Positions 46,760 to 55,313 of a stretch of DNA of 64,000 nt are shown here, one piece after another. The translations under genes were made by a program, and so were the position numbers. Position 1 is the first letter of the stretch. Every line of letters starts with the position of its first letter. Under the pieces are notes generated by a model, which was not told the origin of the DNA, ran no database searches, and saw only the letters and a list, made by a program, of their open reading frames with translations. This DNA comes from Streptomyces olivochromogenes (GTDB taxonomy: Bacteria > Actinomycetota > Actinomycetes > Streptomycetales > Streptomycetaceae), in assembly GCF_001514115.1 (NCBI RefSeq), contig NZ_KQ948486.1, positions 1 to 64,000 of the forward strand, read 5' to 3'.

Positions 46760-47506
46760 TCAACGGGTAGCAACGGCCAAGCTGACCACGTAGCACTCCT
46801 CGACCGTCCCGTTCGGGAAGGCTTCGGCCAGGAGCGCGCGCTCCGCGGCCAGGAACGTCTCGGTGGCATCCTTGCCGAGCACGAGGAAGTCGGAGTAGCT
46901 GGCGAGATTCGCGAGATGCGTTTCGAGTGGAACGCTCCTCGCCCACAACACCTGCCGGGTGACGAAGCTCAGTTCGGGCGGCAGGTGGCGGAATCGGGCC
47001 ATGGGGTCGGGTTCGCTGTCGTCGGCGCCGAAGAGGCGGCGCAGGCGGGCGTCCTGGGCGGCGATCCAGCCGACAGCGCTGTCCGAGTCGTTCCACCAGA
47101 GGGCGAGTGCGCCGCCGGGGCGCAGTACTCGGAGGGCTTCCGGAACGGACTTGTGCGGGTCGGTCCAGTGCCAGGCCTGTGCATAGGTGAGGACGTCGAT
47201 GGACTCTGAAGCTAGTGGCAGGTTGTTGCCGTCACCGAGCACGACGGGCACGTCGGGCAGTGTGAGGCGGAACTGGGAGGCCATTGCGGGGCCGGGCTCG
47301 ACCGCGATGACGTGGGCACCGCGGGCGTGGAGGAGCGCGGTCGCCAGTCCCGTGCCGGCGCCGACATCCGCGACGCGGGCGCCATTTAATGGGCGGTCGG
47401 CGAGTTCCTCGACCGCATCGAGCAGGGCGGGCGGATAAGAAGGACGGTTCGCTGCGTAGCTGGCGGCGGCCTTGTCGAAGGAACGGGCCTGCGAAGTGAT
47501 CGTCAT
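46760..47506 (-). CDS. Class I SAM-dependent methyltransferase
   Basis: 248 residues. RSFDKAAASYAANRPSYP start, motif I RVADVGAGTGLATALL near 43-58, motif II VIAVEPG and EALRVLRPGGALALWWND near 124-141. This is the UbiE/COQ5-like small-molecule methyltransferase type. Start ATG 47506. No pathway context. Confidence 0.9.
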   Translation of the reverse strand: MTITSQARSFDKAAASYAANRPSYPPALLDAVEELADRPLNGARVADVGAGTGLATALLHARGAHVIAVEPGPAMASQFRLTLPDVPVVLGDGNNLPLASESIDVLTYAQAWHWTDPHKSVPEALRVLRPGGALALWWNDSDSAVGWIAAQDARLRRLFGADDSEPDPMARFRHLPPELSFVTRQVLWARSVPLETHLANLASYSDFLVLGKDATETFLAAERALLAEAFPNGTVEECYVVSLAVATR

Positions 47507-47639
47507 TCGACCATCCTCGGCGGTCCGAAGGGCCTGGCACAGTAATTAACGCCGTTTCCCCAGCAGGGCGTCACAAGGGCTCCCGACGGCGTCCCTCGCT
47601 TCGTACGGTGGCGGCATGGGAAGGGACGGGGTGCTCCGG

Positions 47640-47990
47640 CTGCGGCTGGTTGCGGTCGCGGACCATGACACCGGGCCCCGGTTGTGATGTGGGTGCGGCG
47701 ATCGGCTGATGCCGTCGGTGGAGGCGACGGCGGTGTTCTGTTCGTCGGCCTGCCGCTCGTGGCACCGGCGCCGGCTGCGGCGCATGAGAGCGAAGACCGA
47801 GGACGTCCAGGCCGCCCGGACGGCGAACTGTCCTGAGTGCGGCGCGAGTTGGACGGTCGGGGGAGGGACATCCCTCCTCGGCTCGGTACTGCTCTCCCCG
47901 CTGCCGCAAGCGGGCATGGCACCGACGGCACAAGGAAAAGGGCGGGGTGCGAGACCGCTCGTTACACCGAGCCGCAACCGCTCCACGCGC
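47640..47990 (+). pseudogene. Double zinc-ribbon protein, frameshifted
   Basis: Two similar units: CGCGDRLMPSVEATAVFCSSACRSW and CPECGASWTV, whose second half (ARYCSPRCRKRAWHRRHKE) is in another frame. Each unit has the CxxC...C-S-x-x-C-R pattern of small actinomycete zinc ribbons. There are frameshifts near 47690 and 47870. Possible start ATG about 47660. The minisatellite at 48006 lies just downstream. Confidence 0.5.
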
Positions 47991-48005
47991 CGGGGCGTGC
48001 GCTCC

Positions 48006-48078
48006 GGCAGGCGGCAGGCGGCAGGCGGCAGGCGGCAGGCGGCAGGCGGCAGGCGGCAGGCGGCAGGCGGCAGGCGGC
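48006..48078. repeat. 7-bp minisatellite, about 10 copies
   Basis: GGCAGGC repeated head to tail for 73 bp without interruption. Seven is not a multiple of three, so any frame crossing it cycles through the same heptapeptide every 21 bp. It lies in non-coding or decayed sequence between the zinc-ribbon relic and the YHYH gene. Confidence 0.95.
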
Positions 48079-48329
48079 CGGAGGGCACCGGGCTCGCTGG
48101 CGGGCGGCGGCACGACCCGCTCCGGACGCGGCCTCACCCGAACGTGCGTACGTGTCGGCGGGGCATCGGCAGTCGGGCGTGGTGACGTGATGCGGGCGGC
48201 GGGAACCGGGCCGGGATCGCCGGCTCGCAGCCCGTCTGTTCCGCGGGGGCGGCCGAGGACGTACGAGGCGGGGGAGACGGCACCCTCATCACCCGCCTGC
48301 ACGCACCCCCTACCGGCACGTCGATCGCC

Positions 48330-48571
48330 TCACCTGCGCGTGACACCCTCGTCGCCTGCAAAGGGGGGATCCTCACTCGGCCCGACCGCCCGTGGAACGA
48401 CGCGCACGGTGTGATCGACGTACTCAAGCGCCCGTTCGTGTCAGGGACCATGCACTGGCAGAAGTACCTGAAGGTGACGACGACCGCGACCGAGAGGCGC
48501 TTCCAGGGCAACGGGCTCCCGGACCGTCCACCGGGCGCTTCCCCGTCCTGAAGGGCACCCCCGCCTATAAG
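48330..48571 (+). pseudogene. YHYH-domain protein, 5' part before IS
   Basis: The frame reads LVACKGGILTRPDRPWNDAHG, TMHWQKYLKVTTTATERRFQGNGLP and, after a one-step frame change, TGRFPVLKGTPAYK. It is the N-terminal half of a YHYH protein. It ends at TATAAG (48571), where an IS5-type element begins. The other half resumes at 50025. A likely secretion signal farther upstream is not clear. Confidence 0.6.
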
Positions 48572-48592
48572 GACCCCTAGCAAAAAGAGTGG

Positions 48593-49486
48593 ATGCCACC
48601 TTGGAATGACGGGCAGTCAGCTGGTGTTGTGCCTGCATTCGATGGATCGGGGTGGGGTGTGGGGCAGCGGAGGCCGTGGGAGGTCGATGACGGGCTGTGG
48701 GAACGGATCACTCCGCTGCTGCCGGTGGTCGAACGCAGACAGCGGTACCCGGGGCGCAAACGGCTGGAGGACCGGCGGGTCCTCAACGGGATCCTGTTCG
48801 TGCTGTACACGGGGATCCTCTGGGAGTTCCTGCCACAGGAGCTGGGCTACGGTTCGGGGAGCACCTGCTGGCGCAGGTTGCGGGACTGGCATCAGACTGG
48901 GGTGTGGCAGGCCCTGCACGAGCTGCTGCTCGCCGAGTTACGGGCGGCTGACCTGCTGGACTTCACCCGGGCCGCAGTCGACGGCTCCCACCTGCGGGCG
49001 ATGAAGGGCGGTGTGAAGACCGGGCCGTCTCAAGTGGACCGGGGCAGGACGGGCAGCAAGCACCACGTGATCGTGGAAGCGCACGGTATCCCGCTCGCCG
49101 CCACGCTGACCGGCGGGAACCGTCACGACGTCACCCAGCTCATGCCCCTGGTCCACGCTGTTCCGGCGGTCAAGGGCAAGCGCGGGCGTCCCCGCCGGCG
49201 CCCCGATGTGCTGTACGCCGACCGCGGCTACGACTACGACACCTACCGCCGCGACGTGCGCGGCCTGGGCATCCGCCCGGTCATCGCCCGCCGCGGGACC
49301 GAGCACGGCTCCGGCCTGGGCGTCCACCGCTGGGTCGTCGAAGCCGCCTTCGCGCTCCTGCACTGGTTCCGCCGCCTGCGGATCCGCTGGGAGATCCGCG
49401 ACGACCTCCACGAAGCTTTCCTCACCCTCGGCTGCGCCATCATCTGCTGGCGCCGCTTGGCGGCAGTTCAGCGTCGCCACTCATAG
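48593..49486 (+). CDS. IS5-family transposase (intact)
   Basis: 297 residues. N-terminal domain LLPVVERRQRYPGRKRLEDR, first Asp in AVDGSHLRAMKGG, second in LYADRGYDYDTYRRD, Glu in WVVEAAFALLHWFRRLR. All DDE residues and the Y-R-E-like spacing are present in one frame, so it may be active. An in-frame ATG at 48593 opens the frame. Confidence 0.92.
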   Translation: MPPWNDGQSAGVVPAFDGSGWGVGQRRPWEVDDGLWERITPLLPVVERRQRYPGRKRLEDRRVLNGILFVLYTGILWEFLPQELGYGSGSTCWRRLRDWHQTGVWQALHELLLAELRAADLLDFTRAAVDGSHLRAMKGGVKTGPSQVDRGRTGSKHHVIVEAHGIPLAATLTGGNRHDVTQLMPLVHAVPAVKGKRGRPRRRPDVLYADRGYDYDTYRRDVRGLGIRPVIARRGTEHGSGLGVHRWVVEAAFALLHWFRRLRIRWEIRDDLHEAFLTLGCAIICWRRLAAVQRRHS

Positions 49487-49920
49487 ACACCTGGTGATGA
49501 CTGCAGGACTTCGCTCGGCCACTCCTTCCGCACCAGTACAAGCAGCCTGCGCTGCTCGTCGATCCAACCTTCCTCAAGACTCATGGGAAGGAACACGGAG
49601 ACGCACGAGCCGCCCAGATCCTCTACACGGACAGCGGCCGTCTCATGCTCTTCGTTGTACGGCTGGATCCTGATCTCCGGGCTGTGGTCGTCATCCCTCC
49701 AGCAGATGTCCTCGCCGGCAGCGAGCAGGTCCAAGGCACGCGACCAGTTCTCCAGGTCGGAAGGGGACAGGGACATGGCCAGTCGCCCGCTGACAAAGCT
49801 GCTCGTGACAAGGACCTCTGCGTCGAACCGGTCGTGAAGATGCAGCACACCCGGCGACCGACGCCCCAGCACGCGCACCCGGAAGCTGTTGTCGCCATCC
49901 GAGAGACTGATCAGTTCCAC
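49468..49920 (-). CDS. DUF5959 protein carried in the IS element
   Basis: 150 residues. MELISLSDGDNSFRVRVLGR, then FDAEVLVTSSFVSGRLAMSL and ICWRDDDHSPEIRIQPYN, typical of DUF5959. GTG start at 49920. Its last 19 bp overlap the transposase 3' end in the opposite direction. It lies inside the target-site-bounded element, so it is cargo. Function of the family is unknown; small size and lone occurrence would fit an immunity-like or modulator role, which is speculation. Confidence 0.75.
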   Translation of the reverse strand: MELISLSDGDNSFRVRVLGRRSPGVLHLHDRFDAEVLVTSSFVSGRLAMSLSPSDLENWSRALDLLAAGEDICWRDDDHSPEIRIQPYNEEHETAAVRVEDLGGSCVSVFLPMSLEEGWIDEQRRLLVLVRKEWPSEVLQSSPGVYEWRR

Positions 49921-50024
49921 CGTGTGCCCTTTGCTTTGCCCGCCCGCATCTGCCAGGACTCATGGTGCTGGACTGGATCTTCAGTCTCAACCAGCTTGTC
50001 CCAGCCTCATTCTGCTAGGAGTTC

Positions 50025-50450
50025 TAAGTACTACGCGGAGATTCCCGCGCACGGGTACCCCAATGCCGCCGCGATCCCCATCAAGCCGTGGAACCTCGAC
50101 GTCACCGTTCCGCGCGATCCGTCTGTCCGGGCACAGCCCACGTGCACCGGCGAGCTGACGACCGGGGTGGCTCTGGCGGGCGGCACCTTCCACCTGGACG
50201 TGGCCACCGACGCGCAGGACCGACCTGTCGACCCCAATGCGGGCCTTCCGCTGGACCGTTGCTGGGGCTATCCGTCCGACACGCAGTACCACTACCACGG
50301 CCCCTCGCAGACCTGCTTCGGCGGCAAGCCTACGAGGGAGTCCGCGAACACCCGTTCCCGTTCACGGCACTCACCGCTCGTGGGATACGCCATCGACGGC
50401 TTCGGGATTTTTGGGCCGCGCGGCGAGGGCGGAAAGATCGTTGTGCCGAG
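50025..50450 (+). pseudogene. YHYH-domain protein, 3' part after IS
   Basis: From TAAG the frame reads KYYAEIPAHGYPNAAAIPIK, GYPSDTQYHYHGPSQTCFGG and PLVGYAIDGFGIFGPRGEGGK. It contains the YHYH signature and the conserved GYAxDGFGI motif. The family C-terminus is missing: similarity ends near 50445, where a replication-relaxation relic on the other strand begins. Confidence 0.75.
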
Positions 50451-50740
50451 GTTGTTGCGACCGGCAGGTATGTCCACCAATGCCGGGACGGGCTTTTCGA
50501 GTCGACTTGTTGGTCGGGGTCGTGGGCGCGTCGTGGTGGCGGCGGGCGTGTGCAGGCAGTTTGGCGGCGAGGTGCTCGGGGCCCATGGTGGCCCGGTCGA
50601 CCTCCATGAACGCCCGTAGTATCGAACCGTTGTCGCCGTCCTGGCTGCCGCGCCGGTAGTACATGAGGGCGTCGGGGCTGACGGCCCGGCCGTTCCCGAT
50701 CGGGTTTCGGGCGACTTCGACGGCGCCTGGAGGTGCTCAG
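50450..50740 (-). pseudogene. Replication-relaxation (plasmid) protein fragment
   Basis: SPDALMYYRRGSQDGDNGSILRAF and MEVDRATMGPEHLAAKLPAHARR match the conserved block of actinomycete replication-relaxation proteins (xVDRxTMGPExLxxKL). Both ends are lost. It points to past integration of a plasmid or ICE nearby. Confidence 0.6.
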
Positions 50741-50846
50741 TCGTTCTCGCGGTGGCCGTTGCACGGAGGCCGAGCCGGAACCGGAATTCGTGGACGGAAG
50801 CACTTTGCCGAGCAGCCTGACGACACTGTGAAACTTGCCCAGCGCA

Positions 50847-51917
50847 TCAGAAGGGCAGGCCCTGCAGGTCCACGCTGATGGTCGGATGAGGCAGGCCTGC
50901 GAGGTCGTAGAGCATGGTGGTCAGGGGCGAGGCCCGAGCGCCGTCGGGCTGCTGGAAGGTGACGGGTACGGAGAGTCGGCTCCATCCCAGCTGTGTGTAG
51001 AGCGGGACCAGGTCCGGGTGGCAGAGCAGAATCATCGTCTCGGCGCCGGCCGCTCGTGCGTGTTCGACCGCCACGCTGATCACCGTCCGGGCGATGCCCT
51101 GGCCCCGATGGGCGGGATGCACCAGCACACCGCCCAACCCCGCGGTACGGCGCGGCGATCCGTCGAAGGCCATGTCCCGCAGCAGCCACCCCGCGGAAGC
51201 CACCGGCCGGCCTTCGGAGACAGCGGTGAGGGTGTGCTGCTTGTCGTCCCACACCAGAGCGAGCCCGTTCACCCCGAAAGGGTCAGGCAGGCCATCGCGG
51301 AGTGCGGCTGCAACCCCCGGAGAACCGGGGCCCAGCACATGGATCAACTGGAGGTCCGCACCACCGTCGTCCACCACCACATGCTCCGCGGCGGCCGTGC
51401 CGGCGGGGTCAAACCGGAAGCGCAGACAATGCAGGCCGCTGGACTGGACAGTCCCGTCCGCCTGGGCACCCAGGCGGCGCAGTACCGCGATCGAGGCCGT
51501 GTTGTCGGGCAGGACGAACGCGAAGACGGCAGGGAGCGAGAGACAGCGAAACGCCAGGTCCAGGCACGCACGGCCCGCCTCGCCGGCGATCCCACGGCCT
51601 TGGGCCCGTGGCTGCACGGCGAAGCCTAGGTCGACTCCGTGCTGGGCCCGATTGCGCAGTCCCACCCGTCCCAAAAACGTGTGCGTTGCAGCATCCCTGA
51701 CCGCGAAGTCGCCGTAGCCGTGTCTGGTCCAGTGGGCGACGTGGTCGTCGCACATGGCCCTGGCCGCAGACCGACTGTCCGCCCGGCCGGTCGCCAGCCA
51801 TCGCATGACGCTGTCCTGACTGACCACAGCCTCAAAGAGATCGTCGCTGTCCCCGCGGCGGATCGGCTCCATCACAAGCCTCTGGGTGCGCAGGACGGGG
51901 CTACTCAACCGGGCCAC
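50847..51917 (-). CDS. Tandem two-domain GNAT acetyltransferase
   Basis: 356 residues. Domain 1 (about 5-165) is RimJ-like: RTQRLVMEPIRRGDSDDLFEAVV, QPRAQGRGIAGEAGRACLDLAF. Domain 2 (about 185-340) is a second GNAT: LGGVLVHPAHRGQGIARTVISVAVEHARAAGA and LLCHPDLVPLYTQLGWSRL. Both acetyl-CoA loops (QxxGxG/A) look intact. Such fusions are uncommon; the two domains may act on different amines or form an internal dimer. Confidence 0.87.
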   Translation of the reverse strand: MARLSSPVLRTQRLVMEPIRRGDSDDLFEAVVSQDSVMRWLATGRADSRSAARAMCDDHVAHWTRHGYGDFAVRDAATHTFLGRVGLRNRAQHGVDLGFAVQPRAQGRGIAGEAGRACLDLAFRCLSLPAVFAFVLPDNTASIAVLRRLGAQADGTVQSSGLHCLRFRFDPAGTAAAEHVVVDDGGADLQLIHVLGPGSPGVAAALRDGLPDPFGVNGLALVWDDKQHTLTAVSEGRPVASAGWLLRDMAFDGSPRRTAGLGGVLVHPAHRGQGIARTVISVAVEHARAAGAETMILLCHPDLVPLYTQLGWSRLSVPVTFQQPDGARASPLTTMLYDLAGLPHPTISVDLQGLPF

Positions 51918-52115
51918 TCAGCAACTCCCCTCGACCAAGGACTGAAGGAGCGTACCCGGCGACTTTGTGAAGCGATCGAGAGGCAACCGGTGAAACTATC
52001 CGGCATCGTAGGGGCCGCGTACGCTCCGCGAATTGCCGTACGGGGCGACCCACTCGGACGGGGGCACTTTGAACGAGTGCCAGCGGTCGCCCGCCCTCCT
52101 CGGCCAGCTACTTGT

Positions 52116-52159
52116 CCCCCCCAGCGTTGAGCCCGGCGCCGGGTTCAACGCTGGGGGGG
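52116..52159. repeat. 44-bp near-perfect palindrome
   Basis: Arms of 22 bp with no spacer and one mismatch: C-run, AGCGTTGAGCCCGGC against GCCGGGTTCAACGCT, G-run. The centre is at 52137/52138. It could form a cruciform or a very stable RNA hairpin. The flanking C7 and G10 runs are prone to length change. Confidence 0.9.
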
Positions 52160-52190
52160 GGGAGGATGCTGCTGCCACTACGGCGCGTAC

Positions 52191-52222
52191 CTGCCGGCCA
52201 CGCCGTAAGGCGTGACCGGCAG
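52191..52222. terminator. 14-bp stem hairpin
   Basis: CTGCCGGCCACGCC, loop GTAA, GGCGTGACCGGCAG; one C/A step would be a G-U pair on the other strand. Compact and GC-rich, about 240 bp downstream of the P450 stop. It probably ends P450 transcription. Confidence 0.6.
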
Positions 52223-52296
52223 GATGGGCTGAGGTCGCGTCTCGCGAAGGGCTGTTGCGACAGTGCTGGAGCTATGCGGAGTTCGTTGCTGTACAC

Positions 52297-52327
52297 GTCA
52301 ACGGGGCAGCGTAGCCACCCCGTTGAC
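52297..52327. terminator. 10-bp stem hairpin
   Basis: Perfect arms GTCAACGGGG and CCCCGTTGAC around an 11-nt loop. It is the third hairpin in 212 bp and closest to the P450 stop at 52461. Confidence 0.6.
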
Positions 52328-52460
52328 GGATCGTGCTGCTGACACCTGTGTGAGTGGCACGGCCAGTCTGGACGCCGTCACCGTGCCCCCACCTCAAGGG
52401 CTCGCATAGACCGAGCGAGCCGATGCACCAGCCCATCAGGTCCGGCGCGTTCAGGCGTGC

Positions 52461-53666
52461 CTACCAAGCCACCGGTAGCTCCAGCGGGAAGCGCCGGATC
52501 GTTTCGGTGTCCCACCGCACTTCCTCCGGCGGCACCGCAAGCCGCAGTCCGGGGAAGCGCTTCAAGAGGCGCCCGATCGCCACTTCCATCTCCGCCATGG
52601 CCAAGGGCACCGCGATGCATCGGTGTCCGCCCCAGCCGAACGTCATGTGCGGCTGGTACGGCCGGTCGGGGTCGAGGACGTGCGAGTCCGGGAAGCGCTT
52701 CGGGTCACGGTTTGCCGTCAGGTACGACACGTGGACGAAGTCGCCCGCCCGGATCTGTACGCCGTCCAGCTCCACGTCCTCAAGGGCCACCCGAGGGATA
52801 CCGACCCCCTTGCGGAACGGGATGTGGCGGAGCATTTCCTGCAGGACGTCAGTCAGAGACTCCGGCCGACGCCTGACGTGTTCCATCAGCTCGGGACGCG
52901 TCAGGAGCAGGTATGCGATGTCGCTGATCTGGCATGTTGCCGTGTCCTGGCCGCTGAGTGTCAGCGTCAGTGCCATGACCGCCAGTTCCCTGTCGTCAAG
53001 CTGATCCTCACCGTCTCGCGCTGCGGCCATCGCGCTGATGAGGTCCTTGCCGGGTGAGCTCCGGCGCTGCTCGACGAGTTTGGCGAAGTAGGCCGTCAGA
53101 TCGGCCTTGGCGCTCGCCGCGGCCTCCTTGTTGCCCGCGCCGACGACGAGCAACTGGCGCACGGACTCCTGCATCTGGGGCCAGTCCTCCTGTTCGACGC
53201 CGAGGAGGTCCAGGATGGTGTGCTGGGGGAGCGGGTCGGAGAGGTACTGAACCAGGTCCGCCGGCGAGCCGTCCTCCTCCATCCTGTCCAGCAGGACGTC
53301 CGCGAGCCAGATGATCCGGCTCCGCATCCCGTCGACCTGCTGCTGGGTGAAGGCCTGCGAGGCCAGCTGGCGGACACGGCTGCTGTGCGGCGGGTCCATC
53401 ACGTTGATGGATTCGGGAGAGACGATGGGCTCCGGGGTCAGCCGGGGGTAGTCGTGGCCGATGATGGCGGCCCGACTGAGCCGGTGATCGGTGGTCACCT
53501 GCTTGACGGCGTCGAATCCGGTGATCAGCCAGGCGTCCGCATCGCCGTAGGGAAGCCGGATGCGCGCAGGGGTATCGCGGTCCATCAAGTCCGCGAGCAC
53601 AGGGTCGAACTCCAGGGCTTCGCTGAAGTCGAACGGGCAGATGCTTTTCTCGTTGTCCGCGGTCAT
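52461..53666 (-). CDS. Cytochrome P450
   Basis: 401 residues, bacterial class I size. I-helix LTLSGQDTA near 237-245 (usual acid-alcohol pair D-T kept), ExxR in EMLRH near 277, and heme loop FGWGGHRCIA near 343-352 with Cys350. The heme loop starts FGWG where FGxGxHxC is usual, so it is intact. The ATG overlaps the stop of the upstream DUF1259 gene (TGATG). No ferredoxin gene is adjacent. Substrate unknown. Confidence 0.94.
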   Translation of the reverse strand: MTADNEKSICPFDFSEALEFDPVLADLMDRDTPARIRLPYGDADAWLITGFDAVKQVTTDHRLSRAAIIGHDYPRLTPEPIVSPESINVMDPPHSSRVRQLASQAFTQQQVDGMRSRIIWLADVLLDRMEEDGSPADLVQYLSDPLPQHTILDLLGVEQEDWPQMQESVRQLLVVGAGNKEAAASAKADLTAYFAKLVEQRRSSPGKDLISAMAAARDGEDQLDDRELAVMALTLTLSGQDTATCQISDIAYLLLTRPELMEHVRRRPESLTDVLQEMLRHIPFRKGVGIPRVALEDVELDGVQIRAGDFVHVSYLTANRDPKRFPDSHVLDPDRPYQPHMTFGWGGHRCIAVPLAMAEMEVAIGRLLKRFPGLRLAVPPEEVRWDTETIRRFPLELPVAW

Positions 53667-54401
53667 CAGGCGGCTCCTCCGGGCATGGGTACGACGTCGG
53701 TGGTGTCCACGGCCCGGCGAATGGCCTTGGCGGGGCTGACGGCATCGCCGACGGCCCAGTAGTGGACGAAGAACAGGGGTGGTTCGTCGGTGGGGTTGTG
53801 GTGGCGCGCCTCGACGAGTTCGACGCCACCGCGCGGCAGGGCCACGAGGACGGGTTGGACTTCCTTGGCGATCACGACCAGGTCACCGCTGAGGGCAGCC
53901 GTTCCGCCGCGGAGCGGCTGGAAGTTGACGGAGATGGTGGCGACCAGTCTCGGGGGCAGGATCGCAGGACCGTCGGCGACGGTCTCGCGGCGGACATCTG
54001 AAAATCTGCAGTTCGCGCTCGGTGACCACGGCGTCGCCCATCAAAAGCGTGCTGTGGTCTGGGCGACGGACGAAGGACACGCGCGTGCCCAGAACGAGCG
54101 CGCGGTTGATCCGGATGCCGCGAGAGAAGGCCGTGAGGTCCCGGCGCGGCAAGCTCGTGTCGTACATGAACCGCCTCAGGCCACCGGTCGGGTCGAGAGC
54201 GTCGCCCACGCCCGCCCAGTCCGCCGATTTGGTCATTACCGGTAGGGCCGGGGAGCGGTCCTCCGGTCCGGCGGACAGGGCGCGGGCCCTGGCAGGCACA
54301 CTGGTGAGTACGGGCGCAAGGGCGGCCGCGGCCGGCACACGGCGCCGGGACGGGGTGAGTCGAGAGTGGGTGTCCTGCCTGTCTCTTGTCAGCCATGTCA
54401 T
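53666..54401 (-). pseudogene. DUF1259 (LppY/LpqO) protein, frameshifted
   Basis: N-terminal frame from about ATG 54401: a signal-like stretch (SRRRVPAAAALAPVLTSV), then ADWAGVGDALD, SLPRRDLTAFSRGIRINRAL and STLLMGDAVVTERELQ. After about 54003 a second frame continues SVNFQPLRGGTAALSGDLV, VQPVLVALPRGGVELVE and PLFFVHYWAVGDA to the stop at 53666. One indel in a CTGAAAATCTGCAG stretch separates them. Family proteins have two such repeats. Translationally coupled to the P450, so both probably serve one secreted or redox task. Confidence 0.7.
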
Positions 54402-54966
54402 ATGCCTCCTGGCGCGATGGAAGCACAGGACACCTCGTGGACCGCTGATCGGCACAGCCACATCCCGCCAGGTGGGCTAACTGACCGCCGCTTATGGCCC
54501 GCGGCTGCACAGCAGCTGGCCGCGCGAGCCACCGTGGCCAACCTGACCGGCGTCTGCCGGAGATGCCGTGGCGGCCGACGGGTGACGCGCGGCCGAGTGG
54601 TGCGGTCATGCCGACCGCGCGGCTCCGCTCAGGGTCGTGGTGGAAGGAGCCTGTCTGCCCGCGTCCAGGCTGTCCGTGCTGCCCACCACGCCTTCTGCGA
54701 CGAGGTCGCCCCGGGCGGGTGTGTGGGTGTCGTCGGCCTTCATCGGCGACGTGCGTCACCCGTGTGGCCTACACGTGTGGGCGTGTCGCTGCCGCGCTGC
54801 CGCGTTTCAGCGGGAAGTCGGGAAGTGGCGCAGCCGAGCCGTCCCCCCAGCCGTACAGGCCCGCCGCCTGGCGAAGGTGCTCCAGGGCATCCGACCGTAA
54901 GATGTCGTCCAGGCCCCGGAGTCCTGGATGGCCGACCAGGGAACGGGTATCACGCGCGCCTGACGG
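54402..54966. other. Intergenic stretch with an unassigned minus-strand frame
   Basis: At 54768-54962 a minus-strand frame without start reads HPGLRGLDDILRSDALEHLRQ, then LYGWGDGSAAPLPDFPLKRG. It looks like real protein sequence, but I cannot name it. The rest of the 565 bp shows nothing clear. Confidence 0.3.
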
Positions 54967-55251
54967 TCACGCCGACATGGCCTGCTCGCCGCCTTCGGCG
55001 CCCTCGGCACCTTCCGCGCAGGCGGCGGCCAGGTCGTCCAGGGACAGGTGCAGCGCGTGGGCCAGGGCTGCCACGGTGAAGAAGGCCGGGGTCGGGGCCC
55101 GGCCGGTCTCGATCTTGCGAAGCGTTTCAGCGGACACCCCGGCGGCTGCCGCCACGTCGACCATGCTGCGGTCGCCGCGGGCGCGGCGGAGCAGGATCCC
55201 GAAGCGCTCTCCGCGTTGCCGCTCTTGCGGACTCAAAGGAACTCTCACCAT
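54967..55251 (-). CDS. XRE-family HTH regulator
   Basis: 94 residues. MVRVPLSPQERQRGERFGILL, then HTH MVDVAAAAGVSAETLRKIETGRAP, and an Ala/Glu/Gly-rich tail. ATG 55251. It is divergent from the methionine aminopeptidase gene across 62 bp that hold a strong 22-bp palindrome, so it most likely controls both genes. Confidence 0.9.
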   Translation of the reverse strand: MVRVPLSPQERQRGERFGILLRRARGDRSMVDVAAAAGVSAETLRKIETGRAPTPAFFTVAALAHALHLSLDDLAAACAEGAEGAEGGEQAMSA

Positions 55252-55258
55252 GCCCGTG

Positions 55259-55280
55259 ATACTAATACCGGTATAAGTAT
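55259..55280. promoter_or_regulatory. 22-bp palindromic operator
   Basis: ATACT-A-ATACCGGTAT-A-AGTAT: 20 of 22 positions are symmetric, with a perfect 10-bp core ATACCGGTAT. It starts 8 bp upstream of the XRE ATG and lies 34 bp before the MetAP ATG. It is AT-rich in a GC-rich setting, as expected for a combined promoter/operator. Confidence 0.8.
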
Positions 55281-55313
55281 TGGGTAGCGTCGCACGGCAG
55301 GGAGTCACGACAC

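Larger units (their letters stand above)
48572..50024. mobile_element. IS5-type element with DUF5959 cargo
   Basis: 1,453 bp, flanked by TAAG on both sides (48568-48571, 50025-50028). Ends are imperfect inverted repeats sharing CCTAGCA followed by A/G-rich AAxGAG. Removing it together with one TAAG joins TPAYK directly to YYAEIPAHGYPN in frame. It contains an intact transposase and, convergent to it, a DUF5959 gene. It looks like a complete, recent insertion. Confidence 0.8.
51918..52460. other. Intergenic stretch with three strong hairpins
   Basis: 543 bp between the double GNAT gene and the P450 gene, both on the minus strand. It contains three hairpins (listed separately) and no recognised gene. 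Confidence 0.6.

Noticed and set aside
48006..48078. Possible CRISPR array
   Set aside because: Repeats are 7 bp, contiguous and without spacers; it is a minisatellite.
52116..52327. Streptomyces telomere-type palindromes
   Set aside because: Known telomere ends carry several short GC hairpins with GCGCAGC-like loops at the very end of the replicon; here genes continue on both sides and the loops differ.
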